A stretch of 64,000 nucleotides of DNA from Flavobacterium resistens (GTDB lineage Bacteria > Bacteroidota > Bacteroidia > Flavobacteriales > Flavobacteriaceae). The position numbers and the translations under genes are program-made. The notes beneath the pieces were generated by a model. That model was given only the letters and a program-made list of their open reading frames with translations, was not told where the DNA came from and made no database searches. Location: NCBI RefSeq assembly GCF_900182645.1, contig NZ_FXTA01000001.1:1-64000 (forward strand), written 5' to 3'. Positions 16,996 to 26,028 of the stretch are shown one piece after another; positions within the stretch are counted from its first letter, which is position 1; every line of letters begins with the position of its first letter.

Positions 16996-19449
16996 ATGTC
17001 AAATCATAAAATACTTACTATTGACAATCTGTCACTTCAGGAATTTGATTCTGAAGCAGAATTAATTCCTTTATTAACTCCCGAAGACGAAGAAGAAATG
17101 AATAATGAGGAACTTCCGGTTTCTCTGCCAATCTTGCCTTTGCGTAATACTGTCTTGTTTCCAGGTGTTGTTATTCCAATTTCAGCAGGAAGAGATAAGT
17201 CTATTAAACTGATTAATGATGCCAATGCTGGCGGAAAAATCATTGGAGTAGTTTCACAAATCAATGAAGAAGACGAAGACCCGTCTAAAGATGATATTCA
17301 TAAAATTGGTACTGTAGCCCGAATTCTGCGTGTTTTAAAAATGCCTGACGGAAATGTTACGGTTATCTTGCAAGGAAAAAAACGTTTTGAAATAGACGAA
17401 GTAGTTTCTGAAGATCCGTACATGACAGCTACCATCAAAGAGGTTTCAGAAGAACGTCCGGATGAAAATGATACTGAATTTACAGCAATTTTAGATTCTG
17501 TTAAAGAACTAGCGATTCAGATTATTAAAGAAAGTCCAAACATTCCATCTGAAGCTACATTTGCTATTAAAAACATTGAAAGTCAGTCGTTTTTAATCAA
17601 TTTTGTTTCTTCAAATATGAATTTATCCGTAAAAGAAAAACAAGGTCTTTTATCGATAAATGGTTTAAAAGAACGCGCTTTAGAAACTTTACGTTATATG
17701 AATGTCGAACTTCAAAAATTAGAGTTGAAGAACGATATTCAGTCAAAAGTTCGTTTTGATTTAGATCAGCAACAGCGTGAATATTTCCTTCATCAGCAAA
17801 TGAAAACCATTCAGGAAGAATTGGGAGGCGTTTCGCAAGAAGAGGAAATGGACGAAATGGGACAGAAGGCGAAAACCAAAAAATGGGACGAAAAAACGCA
17901 GAAACATTTCGAAAAAGAATTGTCTAAAATGCGCCGTATGAATCCACAATCACCAGATTTCGGAATTCAGCGTAATTATTTAGAGTTGTTTTTAGAATTG
18001 CCTTGGGGCGAATATTCTAAAGATAAATTCGATTTGAAACATGCTCAGAAAATATTAGATAAAGATCATTTCGGACTTGATGAAGTTAAGAAAAGAATGA
18101 TTGAACATTTGGCAGTTTTAAAATTGCGAAATGATATGAAATCACCAATTATTTGTTTAACTGGGCCTCCAGGAGTTGGTAAAACATCTATTGGTCGTTC
18201 TGTTGCTGAAGCTTTAGGACGTGAATATGTGCGTATTTCATTAGGAGGTTTACGCGATGAAGCAGAAATTCGCGGACACAGAAAAACATATATAGGTGCA
18301 ATGCCAGGAAGAATTATTCAAAGCTTGAAAAAAGCGGGAACTTCAAATCCTGTTTTTATTTTAGATGAAATTGATAAACTTTCGAACGGAAACAGTGGTG
18401 ATCCATCTTCTGCTTTATTAGAAGTTTTAGATCCGGAACAAAACAATGCTTTTTATGATAATTTCCTTGAAATGGGATATGATTTATCTAAAGTAATGTT
18501 CATTGCGACATCAAATAATATGGCTGCTATTCAGCCAGCATTGCGTGACAGAATGGAAGTGATTAAAATGTCAGGTTATACAATTGAAGAGAAAGTTGAA
18601 ATTGCAAAAAGACATTTATTCCCAAAACAATTAGAAGCACACGGATTAACTTCTAAAGATTTGACAATTGGCAAAAAACAATTAGAAAAAATTGTTGAAG
18701 GTTATACACGTGAATCGGGTGTTCGAAATCTGGAAACAAAAATTGCTCAGGTAATTCGTAATGCCGCAAAAGCAGTAGCGATGGAAGAAGAGTACAATAA
18801 AAAAGTTACAGATGAAGATATTGTAACTGTTTTAGGTGTGCCAAGATTAGAGCGCGATAAATACGAAAATAATGATATTGCAGGAGTTGTTACAGGTTTA
18901 GCCTGGACAAGTGTTGGTGGTGATATTTTATTTATTGAATCATTAATTTCTGAAGGAAAAGGTTCGTTGACAATTACAGGAAATCTTGGAAATGTCATGA
19001 AAGAATCGGCTACAATTGCGTTGGAATATATTAAGGCTAATGCGAAGAAATTAGGTTTAAGCACAGAAATTTTCCAAAAATACAATATTCACTTACATGT
19101 ACCGGAAGGAGCAACTCCAAAAGATGGGCCAAGTGCGGGTATCGCTATGCTTACTTCTTTAGTTTCTTTATTAACGCAGAAAAAAGTGAAGAAAAGCCTT
19201 GCCATGACTGGAGAAATTACACTTCGTGGAAAAGTTTTGCCTGTAGGCGGAATTAAGGAAAAAATCTTAGCTGCAAAAAGAGCAGGTATTAAAGAGATTA
19301 TTTTATGTCACGAAAACAAAAGTGATATTGATGAAATTAAAGCTGAATATTTAGAAGGACTTACTTTTCATTATGTAAAGGAAATGAGCGAAGTTTTAGC
19401 CTTGGCTTTAACAGATCAAAGTGTAAAAAACGCTAAACAACTGAAATAA
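16996..19449 (+). CDS. lon: ATP-dependent Lon protease
   Basis: An 817-residue LonA-type protease that degrades misfolded and short-lived regulatory proteins in the cytoplasm. The N-terminal substrate-binding domain (about 40-250) is followed by a coiled region, the AAA+ module with Walker A GPPGVGKT (390-397) and Walker B ILDEID (455-460), and the protease domain with Ser713 in PKDGPSAG and Lys756 in GGIKEK forming the Ser-Lys dyad. All catalytic residues are present and the length is normal. It is a single gene with its own terminator. Confidence 0.96.
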   Translation: MSNHKILTIDNLSLQEFDSEAELIPLLTPEDEEEMNNEELPVSLPILPLRNTVLFPGVVIPISAGRDKSIKLINDANAGGKIIGVVSQINEEDEDPSKDDIHKIGTVARILRVLKMPDGNVTVILQGKKRFEIDEVVSEDPYMTATIKEVSEERPDENDTEFTAILDSVKELAIQIIKESPNIPSEATFAIKNIESQSFLINFVSSNMNLSVKEKQGLLSINGLKERALETLRYMNVELQKLELKNDIQSKVRFDLDQQQREYFLHQQMKTIQEELGGVSQEEEMDEMGQKAKTKKWDEKTQKHFEKELSKMRRMNPQSPDFGIQRNYLELFLELPWGEYSKDKFDLKHAQKILDKDHFGLDEVKKRMIEHLAVLKLRNDMKSPIICLTGPPGVGKTSIGRSVAEALGREYVRISLGGLRDEAEIRGHRKTYIGAMPGRIIQSLKKAGTSNPVFILDEIDKLSNGNSGDPSSALLEVLDPEQNNAFYDNFLEMGYDLSKVMFIATSNNMAAIQPALRDRMEVIKMSGYTIEEKVEIAKRHLFPKQLEAHGLTSKDLTIGKKQLEKIVEGYTRESGVRNLETKIAQVIRNAAKAVAMEEEYNKKVTDEDIVTVLGVPRLERDKYENNDIAGVVTGLAWTSVGGDILFIESLISEGKGSLTITGNLGNVMKESATIALEYIKANAKKLGLSTEIFQKYNIHLHVPEGATPKDGPSAGIAMLTSLVSLLTQKKVKKSLAMTGEITLRGKVLPVGGIKEKILAAKRAGIKEIILCHENKSDIDEIKAEYLEGLTFHYVKEMSEVLALALTDQSVKNAKQLK

Positions 19450-19476
19450 GCATTAATTTTTAATTATAAAAATCTA

Positions 19477-19518
19477 AAATCCAAATTCCAATTTCGATGG
19501 GAATTTGGATTTTTTTTA
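19477..19518 (+). terminator. Terminator of lon
   Basis: AAATCCAAATTCC (19478-19489 region) pairs with GGAATTTGGATTT (from 19500), followed by a run of eight T. Confidence 0.85.
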
Positions 19519-19550
19519 TGGTTTGAATATGGAATTTAAAGTTTGTTTTC

Positions 19551-19566
19551 TGGCATAGTTGTTGAT
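19551..19566 (+). promoter_or_regulatory. Candidate sigma-54-type promoter upstream of porQ
   Basis: TGGCATAGTTGTTGAT shares 11 of its first 14 bases with the site upstream of lon and has the same 10-base interval between GG and the second G element (GA here, not GC). A separate TAnnTTTG-like box, TATCTTTG at 19609-19616, lies closer to the start but lacks a TTG partner. Confidence 0.35.
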
Positions 19567-19653
19567 TTTAAGGTAATTATAGAAATTATTTTTTCAATTA
19601 TATAATTTTATCTTTGTATTTACGTTATTCCCACATAGGAACGTTCCAAAAAC

Positions 19654-20673
19654 ATGTTAAAACAGATTGTTTTATTTTTAATGTTACTAATTTGTTCGAT
19701 GTCTTTCGGGCAAATTGGAGGGCGCTACACCTATCAATTTCTCAATTTAACATCGTCGCCCAGGCAGGCAGCGCTAGGAGGAAAAATTATTACGATTTAT
19801 GATGAAGATGTTAATCAGGTGATGTTTAATCCCGCGGTTTTAAATGAAGATATGGATAATCATCTGGCGATGAATTACGGAAGTTATTACGGAGAAGCAT
19901 CTTATGGAACTGCTTCGTATGCTTATACATATGACAGGCACGTTCAAACTTTTTATGCTGGTGTGAGTTATGTAAACTACGGAAGCTTTGAGGGTTATGA
20001 TGAAAATGGTCAGGCAACCTCAGATTTTTCAGGGAGTGAAGGCGCGCTAACACTCGGATATGCTTATAATATTCCTTATACAGATGTACATATTGGGGTA
20101 AATGGGAAGCTAATAACTTCGACTTTAGAAAGTTATAATTCTATTGGTGGTGCAATTGATGTGGGAATTATGTATCAAATTGAAAAAAATGATGTAAATT
20201 TGGCGTTAGTATTTCGTAATATTGGTACGCAGTTTACTACTTATTCAGGAATACAGGAAAATTTGCCCTTTGAAATAATAGCAGGTGTTTCGCAAGAATT
20301 AGAACATGTACCACTTCGCTGGCATCTTTCGTTAGAAAATTTGCAGCAATGGAACATTTCTTTTTCGAATCCCGTTCGAGGAGAAACTAATATTGATGGA
20401 TCAACAAGTGATGAAAAAGTTTCATTTGTAAATAATGCTTTACGACATGTCGTTTTTGGGGTGGAACTGTTTCCACAAAAAGCATTTAATTTACGTTTAG
20501 GATATAATTTTAGAAGAGGGGAAGAACTACGAATTGATGAACAACGTAATTTTTCCGGAGTGTCTTTAGGGTTTGGTTTAAGAATGAATAAGATAAAATT
20601 CAACTATTCCTATTCAAGATATACATTGGCAGCTAGTACAAGTCTTTTTGGTCTAACTTTAAATTTTCAATAA
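19654..20673 (+). CDS. porQ: Type IX secretion system outer-membrane protein PorQ
   Basis: A 339-residue protein with a signal peptide (about residues 1-19) and a beta-barrel-like mature part. The early segment TSSPRQAALGGKIITIYDEDVNQVMFNP, seen as its opening and closing halves around residues 32-58, is characteristic of PorQ of the PorV/FadL-like family. PorQ attaches to the PorZ/PorU/PorV part of the type IX secretion machinery at the outer membrane in Bacteroidota with gliding or protein secretion. It begins a short gene group with an L,D-transpeptidase-like gene 3 bases downstream. Other type IX genes are not in the window. Confidence 0.85.
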   Translation: MLKQIVLFLMLLICSMSFGQIGGRYTYQFLNLTSSPRQAALGGKIITIYDEDVNQVMFNPAVLNEDMDNHLAMNYGSYYGEASYGTASYAYTYDRHVQTFYAGVSYVNYGSFEGYDENGQATSDFSGSEGALTLGYAYNIPYTDVHIGVNGKLITSTLESYNSIGGAIDVGIMYQIEKNDVNLALVFRNIGTQFTTYSGIQENLPFEIIAGVSQELEHVPLRWHLSLENLQQWNISFSNPVRGETNIDGSTSDEKVSFVNNALRHVVFGVELFPQKAFNLRLGYNFRRGEELRIDEQRNFSGVSLGFGLRMNKIKFNYSYSRYTLAASTSLFGLTLNFQ

Positions 20674-20676
20674 TTA

Positions 20677-21282
20677 ATGAAAATATTTACTTTATTTTTA
20701 TTTATGACAGTAAGTGTTTTTACGGGAGCAAAACACTACTTCAGCGAAGAAGAATCTACGATAACCAATGTAGAGATCGAAAGAATTAACAGCAGAATAA
20801 CGGATATAAAAAACATGATTAATGCCGATCGCAGATACAATTCTAAAATCGCATTTTTGATTGATATGAAAGTTCCGTCAGGGAAAAATCGTTTTTTTGT
20901 GTATGATTTAGAAAAGAACGAAATTATAGACCAAGGTCTTGTAGCTCATGGTTCTGGTTCTGAAACAGGTATTAAAGGTATGCTTAAGTTTAGCAATATG
21001 CCAAATTCTAACTGTACAGCTTTAGGAAGATATTCAGTAGGTAAAACTTACAAAGGTATTTTTGGAAAAGCATACAGATTAGCAGGTTTAGATGAGACTA
21101 ATAATAAAGCTTTAGAAAGAGCTATTGTTTTGCATGCTTATTCTGCGGTTCCATTACAGGAGCAGGATTATTACATCAGCAACAGCCATGGATGTCCAAT
21201 GGTAAACGAGGAATTTTTCAAAAGAATTCAAAAAATAATTGATAGTTCTAAGACGAATATTCTGATGGATATTTACTATTAA
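20677..21282 (+). CDS. L,D-transpeptidase-like protein (YkuD_2 family)
   Basis: A 201-residue exported protein with a short N-terminal signal sequence. It matches the family of murein L,D-transpeptidase catalytic-domain proteins: His153 in IVLHAY and the catalytic SHGC at 170-173 (Cys173) are both present, with GRYSVGKTYKG between. Such enzymes cross-link or modify peptidoglycan stem peptides in the periplasm, though activity of this subfamily is not well tested. The start is 3 bases after the porQ stop, so the two are probably co-transcribed. Confidence 0.8.
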   Translation: MKIFTLFLFMTVSVFTGAKHYFSEEESTITNVEIERINSRITDIKNMINADRRYNSKIAFLIDMKVPSGKNRFFVYDLEKNEIIDQGLVAHGSGSETGIKGMLKFSNMPNSNCTALGRYSVGKTYKGIFGKAYRLAGLDETNNKALERAIVLHAYSAVPLQEQDYYISNSHGCPMVNEEFFKRIQKIIDSSKTNILMDIYY

Positions 21283-21586
21283 AAAGCAGCATTAAATAAA
21301 ATATTAAAAAGAAAAATAAACTTTTTATTGTCGAGATTAATTTTGATTTTCGATGATGAAAAGTTTTTTTTTGTTCAAAACTTATTTGATTATAATGATT
21401 TCATAATTGTTATAAATCTTCCATATGAAAAGAAAGATGGTTACATTTGCAACGCTTGCAATTAGTCAATGTTTAATAAGGATTTGTTGCTAAAGACATG
21501 GAATATACTGAGACCGGAAAAATAAATTATATTGTCAGAGCCGAGCATTAGACTTAAAAAATAAAAATAAATTTAAAAATATAAAA
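21283..21586 (+). other. 304-base gene-free stretch before cmk
   Basis: An A+T-rich stretch without a convincing gene. It contains a -7-like box TACATTTG at 21442-21449, whose nearest upstream TTG (21407-21409) is too far away (32 bases). Just after the box is TTGCAA-CGC-TTGCAA (21447-21461), two self-complementary hexamers separated by 3 bases. If transcription starts near 21456, the cmk leader is about 130 bases long. A 22-codon ORF at 21425-21493 is not convincing. Confidence 0.4.
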
Positions 21587-22279
21587 TTGAAAAAAATTAC
21601 AATTGCTATCGACGGATTTTCATCAACAGGAAAAAGTACTTTGGCAAAACAATTGGCAAAAGAACTTGAGTATGTTTATGTTGACACTGGTGCAATGTAC
21701 CGTGCAGTAGCTTATTTTGCTATGAAAAATCAATTTATTGATGCTGATTCTTTTAATAAAAAAGCTTTGATTGAGTCTTTGCCAAAAATCCAGTTAGAGT
21801 TTAAGTATAATGCTGTTTTAGGTTTTGCCGAAATGTATTTGAATGGTGAAAATGTTGAAAAGCAAATTAGGACAATTGAGGTTTCTAATTTTGTAAGCGC
21901 AGTAGCGGCTGTTTCTGAAGTTCGTTCTAAATTAGTAGAGCAACAACAGGAAATGGGAAAAAATAAAGGCATTGTAATGGATGGAAGAGATATAGGAACT
22001 GTAGTTTTTCCTGATGCCGAACTTAAAATATTTATGACCGCTAGTGCCGAAACACGCGCGCAAAGACGTTTTGATGAATTACAGCAAAAAGGTGATAACG
22101 TGACCTATGAGGAAGTTTTGAAAAATGTTGTTGATCGTGATCATATGGATACACACCGTGAAGATTCTCCATTGGTAATTGCCGATGACGCAATTGAAAT
22201 TGATAATTCTTACTTAAATAAAGAAGAACAGTTTGCAGCTGTTTTAGAATTAATAAATGATGTTGTAAAAACAGCTTAA
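21587..22279 (+). CDS. cmk: Cytidylate kinase
   Basis: A 230-residue (d)CMP kinase of pyrimidine nucleotide salvage. The P-loop is GFSSTGKST (10-18), and the CMP-binding residues lie in DTGAMYRAVAYFA. The conserved MDGRDIGTVVFP segment (about 126-137) and RAQRRFDEL are also present. The best start is TTG at 21587: the encoded sequence KKITIAIDGFSSTGKS begins as this family normally does, and there is no in-frame ATG before the P-loop. The TTG start and a long leader may lower expression. A nucleoside transporter follows after 69 bases. Confidence 0.93.
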   Translation: MKKITIAIDGFSSTGKSTLAKQLAKELEYVYVDTGAMYRAVAYFAMKNQFIDADSFNKKALIESLPKIQLEFKYNAVLGFAEMYLNGENVEKQIRTIEVSNFVSAVAAVSEVRSKLVEQQQEMGKNKGIVMDGRDIGTVVFPDAELKIFMTASAETRAQRRFDELQQKGDNVTYEEVLKNVVDRDHMDTHREDSPLVIADDAIEIDNSYLNKEEQFAAVLELINDVVKTA

Positions 22280-22348
22280 ATTTTTGCAGATATTATTTTA
22301 AATGTTAGTTTTACCGCTTCATTTTTATTTTAAAGACAATTTTATCAT

Positions 22349-23725
22349 ATGGGGATTAAAAACAGATTGATTATAATGAGCTTTCTTCAATTTTTTGTTT
22401 GGGGAGCCTGGCTTATAACAATAGGAAATTATTGGTTTGGGACAAAAAACTGGGAAGGAACTCAATTTGGACTCGTTTTTGGAACCATGGGAATTGCTTC
22501 TCTTTTTATGCCTACACTTACAGGTATTATTGCAGACAGATGGATTAATGCTGAAAAATTATATGGCGCTCTTCATATAATTTATGCGGTGGTTTTGTTT
22601 GCAATTGCACAAGTTACAACTCCAGATACTTTTATTATTGTAATGCTTTTGGCAATGTGTTGCTATATGCCAACAATCGCTTTAAGTAACTCTATATCCT
22701 ATACCTCATTAAAACTAAATAATAAAAATATAGTAAAAGATTTTCCGCCAATTCGTGTTTGGGGGACAATTGGTTTTATTGTTGCCATGTGGATTACTAA
22801 TTTGAGCGGAAGTAAAGCGACAGAATATCAATTTTATATTGCTGGAATTGGTGCTTTAATTCTTGGAGTTTATGCTTTTACGTTGCCAAAATGCGAGCCA
22901 CAGCGCCTAATTAAAGAAAATGCGACTTGGATTGAAACTTTTGGTTTAGAATCTTTTAAGCTATTTGCTAATTATAAAATGGCTTTGTTTTTTGTTTTTT
23001 CTATGTTTTTAGGAGGAGCGCTTCAGTTGACAAATGCTTATGGAGATGTGTTTTTAGATGAATTTAAGCATTTTCCGAAATATGCCGATTCATTTGTAAT
23101 TAAGTATTCGACTATTATTATGTCAATTTCTCAGGTTTCTGAAACTTTGTTTATTCTTGCGATTCCGTTTTTCTTAAGACGTTTTGGAATTAAACAAGTT
23201 ATGTTGATTAGTATGTTGGCATGGGTTTTACGTTTTGGATTATTTGCTTTTGGAGATCCTGTAAATGGTTTATGGATGATTATACTTTCTTGTATCGTTT
23301 ACGGAATGGCATTTGATTTCTTTAATATTTCAGGTTCATTATTCGTAGAAAGTAATACTGATTCTAAAATTCGTTCTTCTGCACAAGGTTTATTTATGAT
23401 GATGACTAATGGAGTAGGAGCGGTTTTAGGAAGTTTGACTTCAGGTTGGGCAATTGATCGTTTCTTTACAAAGTCATTTGCTAATACAACTGAGTTGGCT
23501 GGATTTTTGCAAACAGATACAACGAACTCTAAAATGTTGGAATTTGTAAAAGGTCAAGGAAATTCAATCTCTGCAGATGGAATTTTTGCTAATCCAATTT
23601 TGATGAAAGACTGGCATACCATCTGGTTGTCTTTTGCAGCTTATGCTTTGGTTATTGCTATTGCTTTTGCTGTTTTGTTTAAACATAAACATGATCCGAA
23701 GGAAATTGAGAATTTGAGTCATTAA
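22349..23725 (+). CDS. Nucleoside:H+ symporter family MFS transporter
   Basis: A 458-residue inner-membrane protein with about 12 hydrophobic segments, similar to NupG/XapB nucleoside permeases. Visible signatures are SFLQFFVWGAWLITIGNYW at the start, PTLTGIIADRWINAEKL after helix 2, and PPIRVWGTIGFIVAMW. It would import nucleosides with protons. Its position just after cytidylate kinase fits pyrimidine salvage. A strong hairpin terminator follows 25 bases after the stop. Confidence 0.85.
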   Translation: MGIKNRLIIMSFLQFFVWGAWLITIGNYWFGTKNWEGTQFGLVFGTMGIASLFMPTLTGIIADRWINAEKLYGALHIIYAVVLFAIAQVTTPDTFIIVMLLAMCCYMPTIALSNSISYTSLKLNNKNIVKDFPPIRVWGTIGFIVAMWITNLSGSKATEYQFYIAGIGALILGVYAFTLPKCEPQRLIKENATWIETFGLESFKLFANYKMALFFVFSMFLGGALQLTNAYGDVFLDEFKHFPKYADSFVIKYSTIIMSISQVSETLFILAIPFFLRRFGIKQVMLISMLAWVLRFGLFAFGDPVNGLWMIILSCIVYGMAFDFFNISGSLFVESNTDSKIRSSAQGLFMMMTNGVGAVLGSLTSGWAIDRFFTKSFANTTELAGFLQTDTTNSKMLEFVKGQGNSISADGIFANPILMKDWHTIWLSFAAYALVIAIAFAVLFKHKHDPKEIENLSH

Positions 23726-23750
23726 GATTTTATAGATAGTAATCGGAATT

Positions 23751-23790
23751 AAACCCGACAGTTTTTTTTAAACCTGTCGGGTTTCGTTTT
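23751..23790 (+). terminator. Terminator of the nucleoside transporter gene
   Basis: AAACCCGACAG (23751-23761) pairs perfectly with CTGTCGGGTTT (23774-23783 region) and is followed by CGTTTTT. Confidence 0.85.
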
Positions 23791-23822
23791 TCAAGGTTCT
23801 CATGAAAACAAAACTTCTAATC

Positions 23823-23897
23823 TAGCCCCGATAGAAGTGGAAATCCTTTTATGTCCGCTGGGGCGGACATAAAAGATTGTAACGGATAGCGGGACTT
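23823..23897 (+). repeat. Structured intergenic element, copy B
   Basis: The simplest copy of the three-copy element. The arm ATCCTTTTATGTCCGC (23843-23858) pairs with GCGGACATAAAAGAT (23863-23877) through a 15-bp stem with a four-base loop and one unpaired C, as in copies A and C. The outer part TAGCCCCGATAG...GGATAGCGGGACT forms a weaker base stem. It lies in the 385-base gap between the nucleoside transporter and rpsA, which also holds a terminator at 23751 and the rpsA promoter at 23964. Confidence 0.65.
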
Positions 23898-23963
23898 GAC
23901 GTCTCGAAAAACCTAAAAACTTCTGCTTCTAAACAATTCACTGATAATCAACTCGGAATTATT

Positions 23964-23993
23964 TTGTAAGTCCAAATATTTGTAGTAATTTTG
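23964..23993 (+). promoter_or_regulatory. Promoter of rpsA
   Basis: TTG (23964-23966), a 19-base spacer and TAATTTTG (23986-23993) match the Bacteroidota -33/-7 consensus TTG-N17-20-TAnnTTTG. It implies a leader of about 110 bases before the ATG, long enough for the autogenous control known for S1 in other bacteria. Confidence 0.7.
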
Positions 23994-24111
23994 CAAACCT
24001 TTTGGCAGAGAAGAGTTTCCTTTAGGTATCAACCATTTATGTAAAACAACTTCTGTATTTTCTATCGCATGAAGAAACTCGAGAAAAACAGAATACAAAT
24101 TTTTTATCAGC

Positions 24112-25887
24112 ATGTCTGAACAATTAAAATCACAAGAAGAGTTTTTAGCAAATTTTAACTGGCATAACTTCCAAGAAGGAATTGATGCAGTAGATGAGAA
24201 AAACTTACAAGAGTTTGAAGAACTAGTATCAAAAACTTTCATCGCTACAGATCAAGAAGAAGTAGTTGAAGGAGTTGTTGTTAGAATTACAGATAGAGAC
24301 GTTATCGTTGATATCAATGCTAAATCTGAAGGTGTTATTTCTTTAAATGAATTCCGTTACAACCCAAACTTAAAAGTAGGTGACAAAGTTGAAGTATTAA
24401 TCGACATCCGTGAGGACAAAACAGGTCAATTAGTATTATCTCACAGAAAAGCACGTACTATCAAATCTTGGGATAGAGTTATTGCAGCTAATGAAACTGG
24501 AGAAATCGTTAACGGTTTTGTTAAATGTAGAACTAAAGGAGGTATGATCGTTGACGTATTCGGTATCGAGGCGTTCTTACCAGGATCTCAAATTGACGTT
24601 AAGCCAATTAGAGACTACGATGTATATGTAAACAAAATGATGGAATTCAAAGTGGTAAAAATCAACCACGAATTCAAAAACGTTGTTGTATCTCATAAAG
24701 CGCTTATCGAGGCTGATATTGAAGTACAGAAAAAAGAAATCATTGGTCAATTACAAAAAGGACAAGTATTAGAAGGTGTTGTTAAAAACATTACTTCTTA
24801 TGGTGTGTTCATTGACTTAGGTGGTGTTGATGGATTAATTCACATTACTGACCTTTCTTGGAGTAGAATCAACCACCCAAGTGAAGTTCTTGAATTAGAC
24901 CAAAAATTAAACGTTGTAATCCTTGATTTCGATGATGAGAAAACAAGAATTCAATTAGGATTGAAACAATTAAACGCTCACCCATGGGATGCTTTAGATG
25001 CTAATTTAACAATTGGTGATAAAGTTAAAGGTAAAGTAGTTGTAATCGCTGATTACGGTGCATTTATTGAAGTTGCTGAAGGTGTTGAAGGTTTAATCCA
25101 CGTTTCTGAAATGTCATGGTCAACTCACTTACGTTCTGCTCAGGACTTCGTGAAAGTTGGAGATGTTGTTGAAGCAGTTATCTTAACTCTTGACAGAGAT
25201 GATCGTAAGATGTCATTAGGTATCAAACAATTGACTCAAGATCCATGGACTGACATTACTTCTAAATACCCAGTAGGTTCTAAACATACAGGTATCGTTA
25301 GAAACTTTACAAACTTTGGTATTTTCGTAGAATTAGAAGAAGGAATTGATGGATTAATCTACATTTCTGACCTTTCTTGGACTAAGAAAATCAAACACCC
25401 ATCTGAGTTTGTAAACGTTGGTGAAAAACTTGATGTTGTAGTATTAGAATTAGATGTTGAAGGACGTAAATTATCTTTAGGTCACAAACAAACTACTGCT
25501 AATCCTTGGGATCAATACGAAGATTCTTTCGCTGTAGGAACTATCCACAATGGTGAGATTTCTGAAATCGTTGACAAAGGAGCTACTGTAGAATTCGGAG
25601 ATGATATCGTTGCTTTCATTCCAACTCGTCACCTTGAAAAAGAAGACGGAAAGAAATTGAAAAAAGGTGATACTGCTGATTTCAAAGTAATTGAATTTAA
25701 CAAAGAATTCAAAAGAGTAGTTGCTTCTCATACTGCTATCTTCCGTGAAGAAGAAGAGAAAAACGTGAAAGCTGCTGCTGAAACTACTACATCTGCATCT
25801 ACTAACGCACCAGCTGCGACTTTAGGTGATAACAATGATGTATTAGCTGCTTTAAAAGCTAAAATGGAAAAAACTGAGAAAAAATAA
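24112..25887 (+). CDS. rpsA: 30S ribosomal protein S1
   Basis: A 591-residue RNA-binding protein with six S1 (OB-fold) domains, which brings mRNA to the 30S ribosomal subunit. The repeats start at about VVEGVVVRITDRD, IVNGFVKCRTKGG, VLEGVVKNITSYG, KVKGKVVVIADYG, KHTGIVRNFTNFG and IHNGEISEIVDKG. Domains 3-5 are closest to the consensus with the motif DGLIHITDLSW or variants. The tail is Ala/Thr-rich. Codon use is more biased towards C-ending codons (AAC, ATC, TTC) than in neighbouring genes, as expected for high expression. It has its own promoter and terminator. Confidence 0.97.
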   Translation: MSEQLKSQEEFLANFNWHNFQEGIDAVDEKNLQEFEELVSKTFIATDQEEVVEGVVVRITDRDVIVDINAKSEGVISLNEFRYNPNLKVGDKVEVLIDIREDKTGQLVLSHRKARTIKSWDRVIAANETGEIVNGFVKCRTKGGMIVDVFGIEAFLPGSQIDVKPIRDYDVYVNKMMEFKVVKINHEFKNVVVSHKALIEADIEVQKKEIIGQLQKGQVLEGVVKNITSYGVFIDLGGVDGLIHITDLSWSRINHPSEVLELDQKLNVVILDFDDEKTRIQLGLKQLNAHPWDALDANLTIGDKVKGKVVVIADYGAFIEVAEGVEGLIHVSEMSWSTHLRSAQDFVKVGDVVEAVILTLDRDDRKMSLGIKQLTQDPWTDITSKYPVGSKHTGIVRNFTNFGIFVELEEGIDGLIYISDLSWTKKIKHPSEFVNVGEKLDVVVLELDVEGRKLSLGHKQTTANPWDQYEDSFAVGTIHNGEISEIVDKGATVEFGDDIVAFIPTRHLEKEDGKKLKKGDTADFKVIEFNKEFKRVVASHTAIFREEEEKNVKAAAETTTSASTNAPAATLGDNNDVLAALKAKMEKTEKK

Positions 25888-25908
25888 TTCTTAGTTTCCT
25901 CTAAATAG

Positions 25909-25938
25909 AAAGTCCCACAGCAATGTGGGACTTTTTTT
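25909..25938 (+). terminator. Terminator of rpsA
   Basis: AAAGTCCCACA (25909-25919) pairs with TGTGGGACTTT (25924-25934) around a GCAA loop, followed by a T run. Confidence 0.9.
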
Positions 25939-26028
25939 GTTTTTATAGTTTTCTTTGTTTCAGGTTTCAAGTTTCATCCGTTTGTCAGTTCGGACTGAGT
26001 CGATATTTTTTTTTCAAAATGATTTCTT

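Noticed and set aside
21425..21493. 22-codon ORF beginning MKRKMV before cmk
   Set aside because: It begins upstream of the only -7-like box, shows no codon pattern and has no ribosome-binding context; likely chance.
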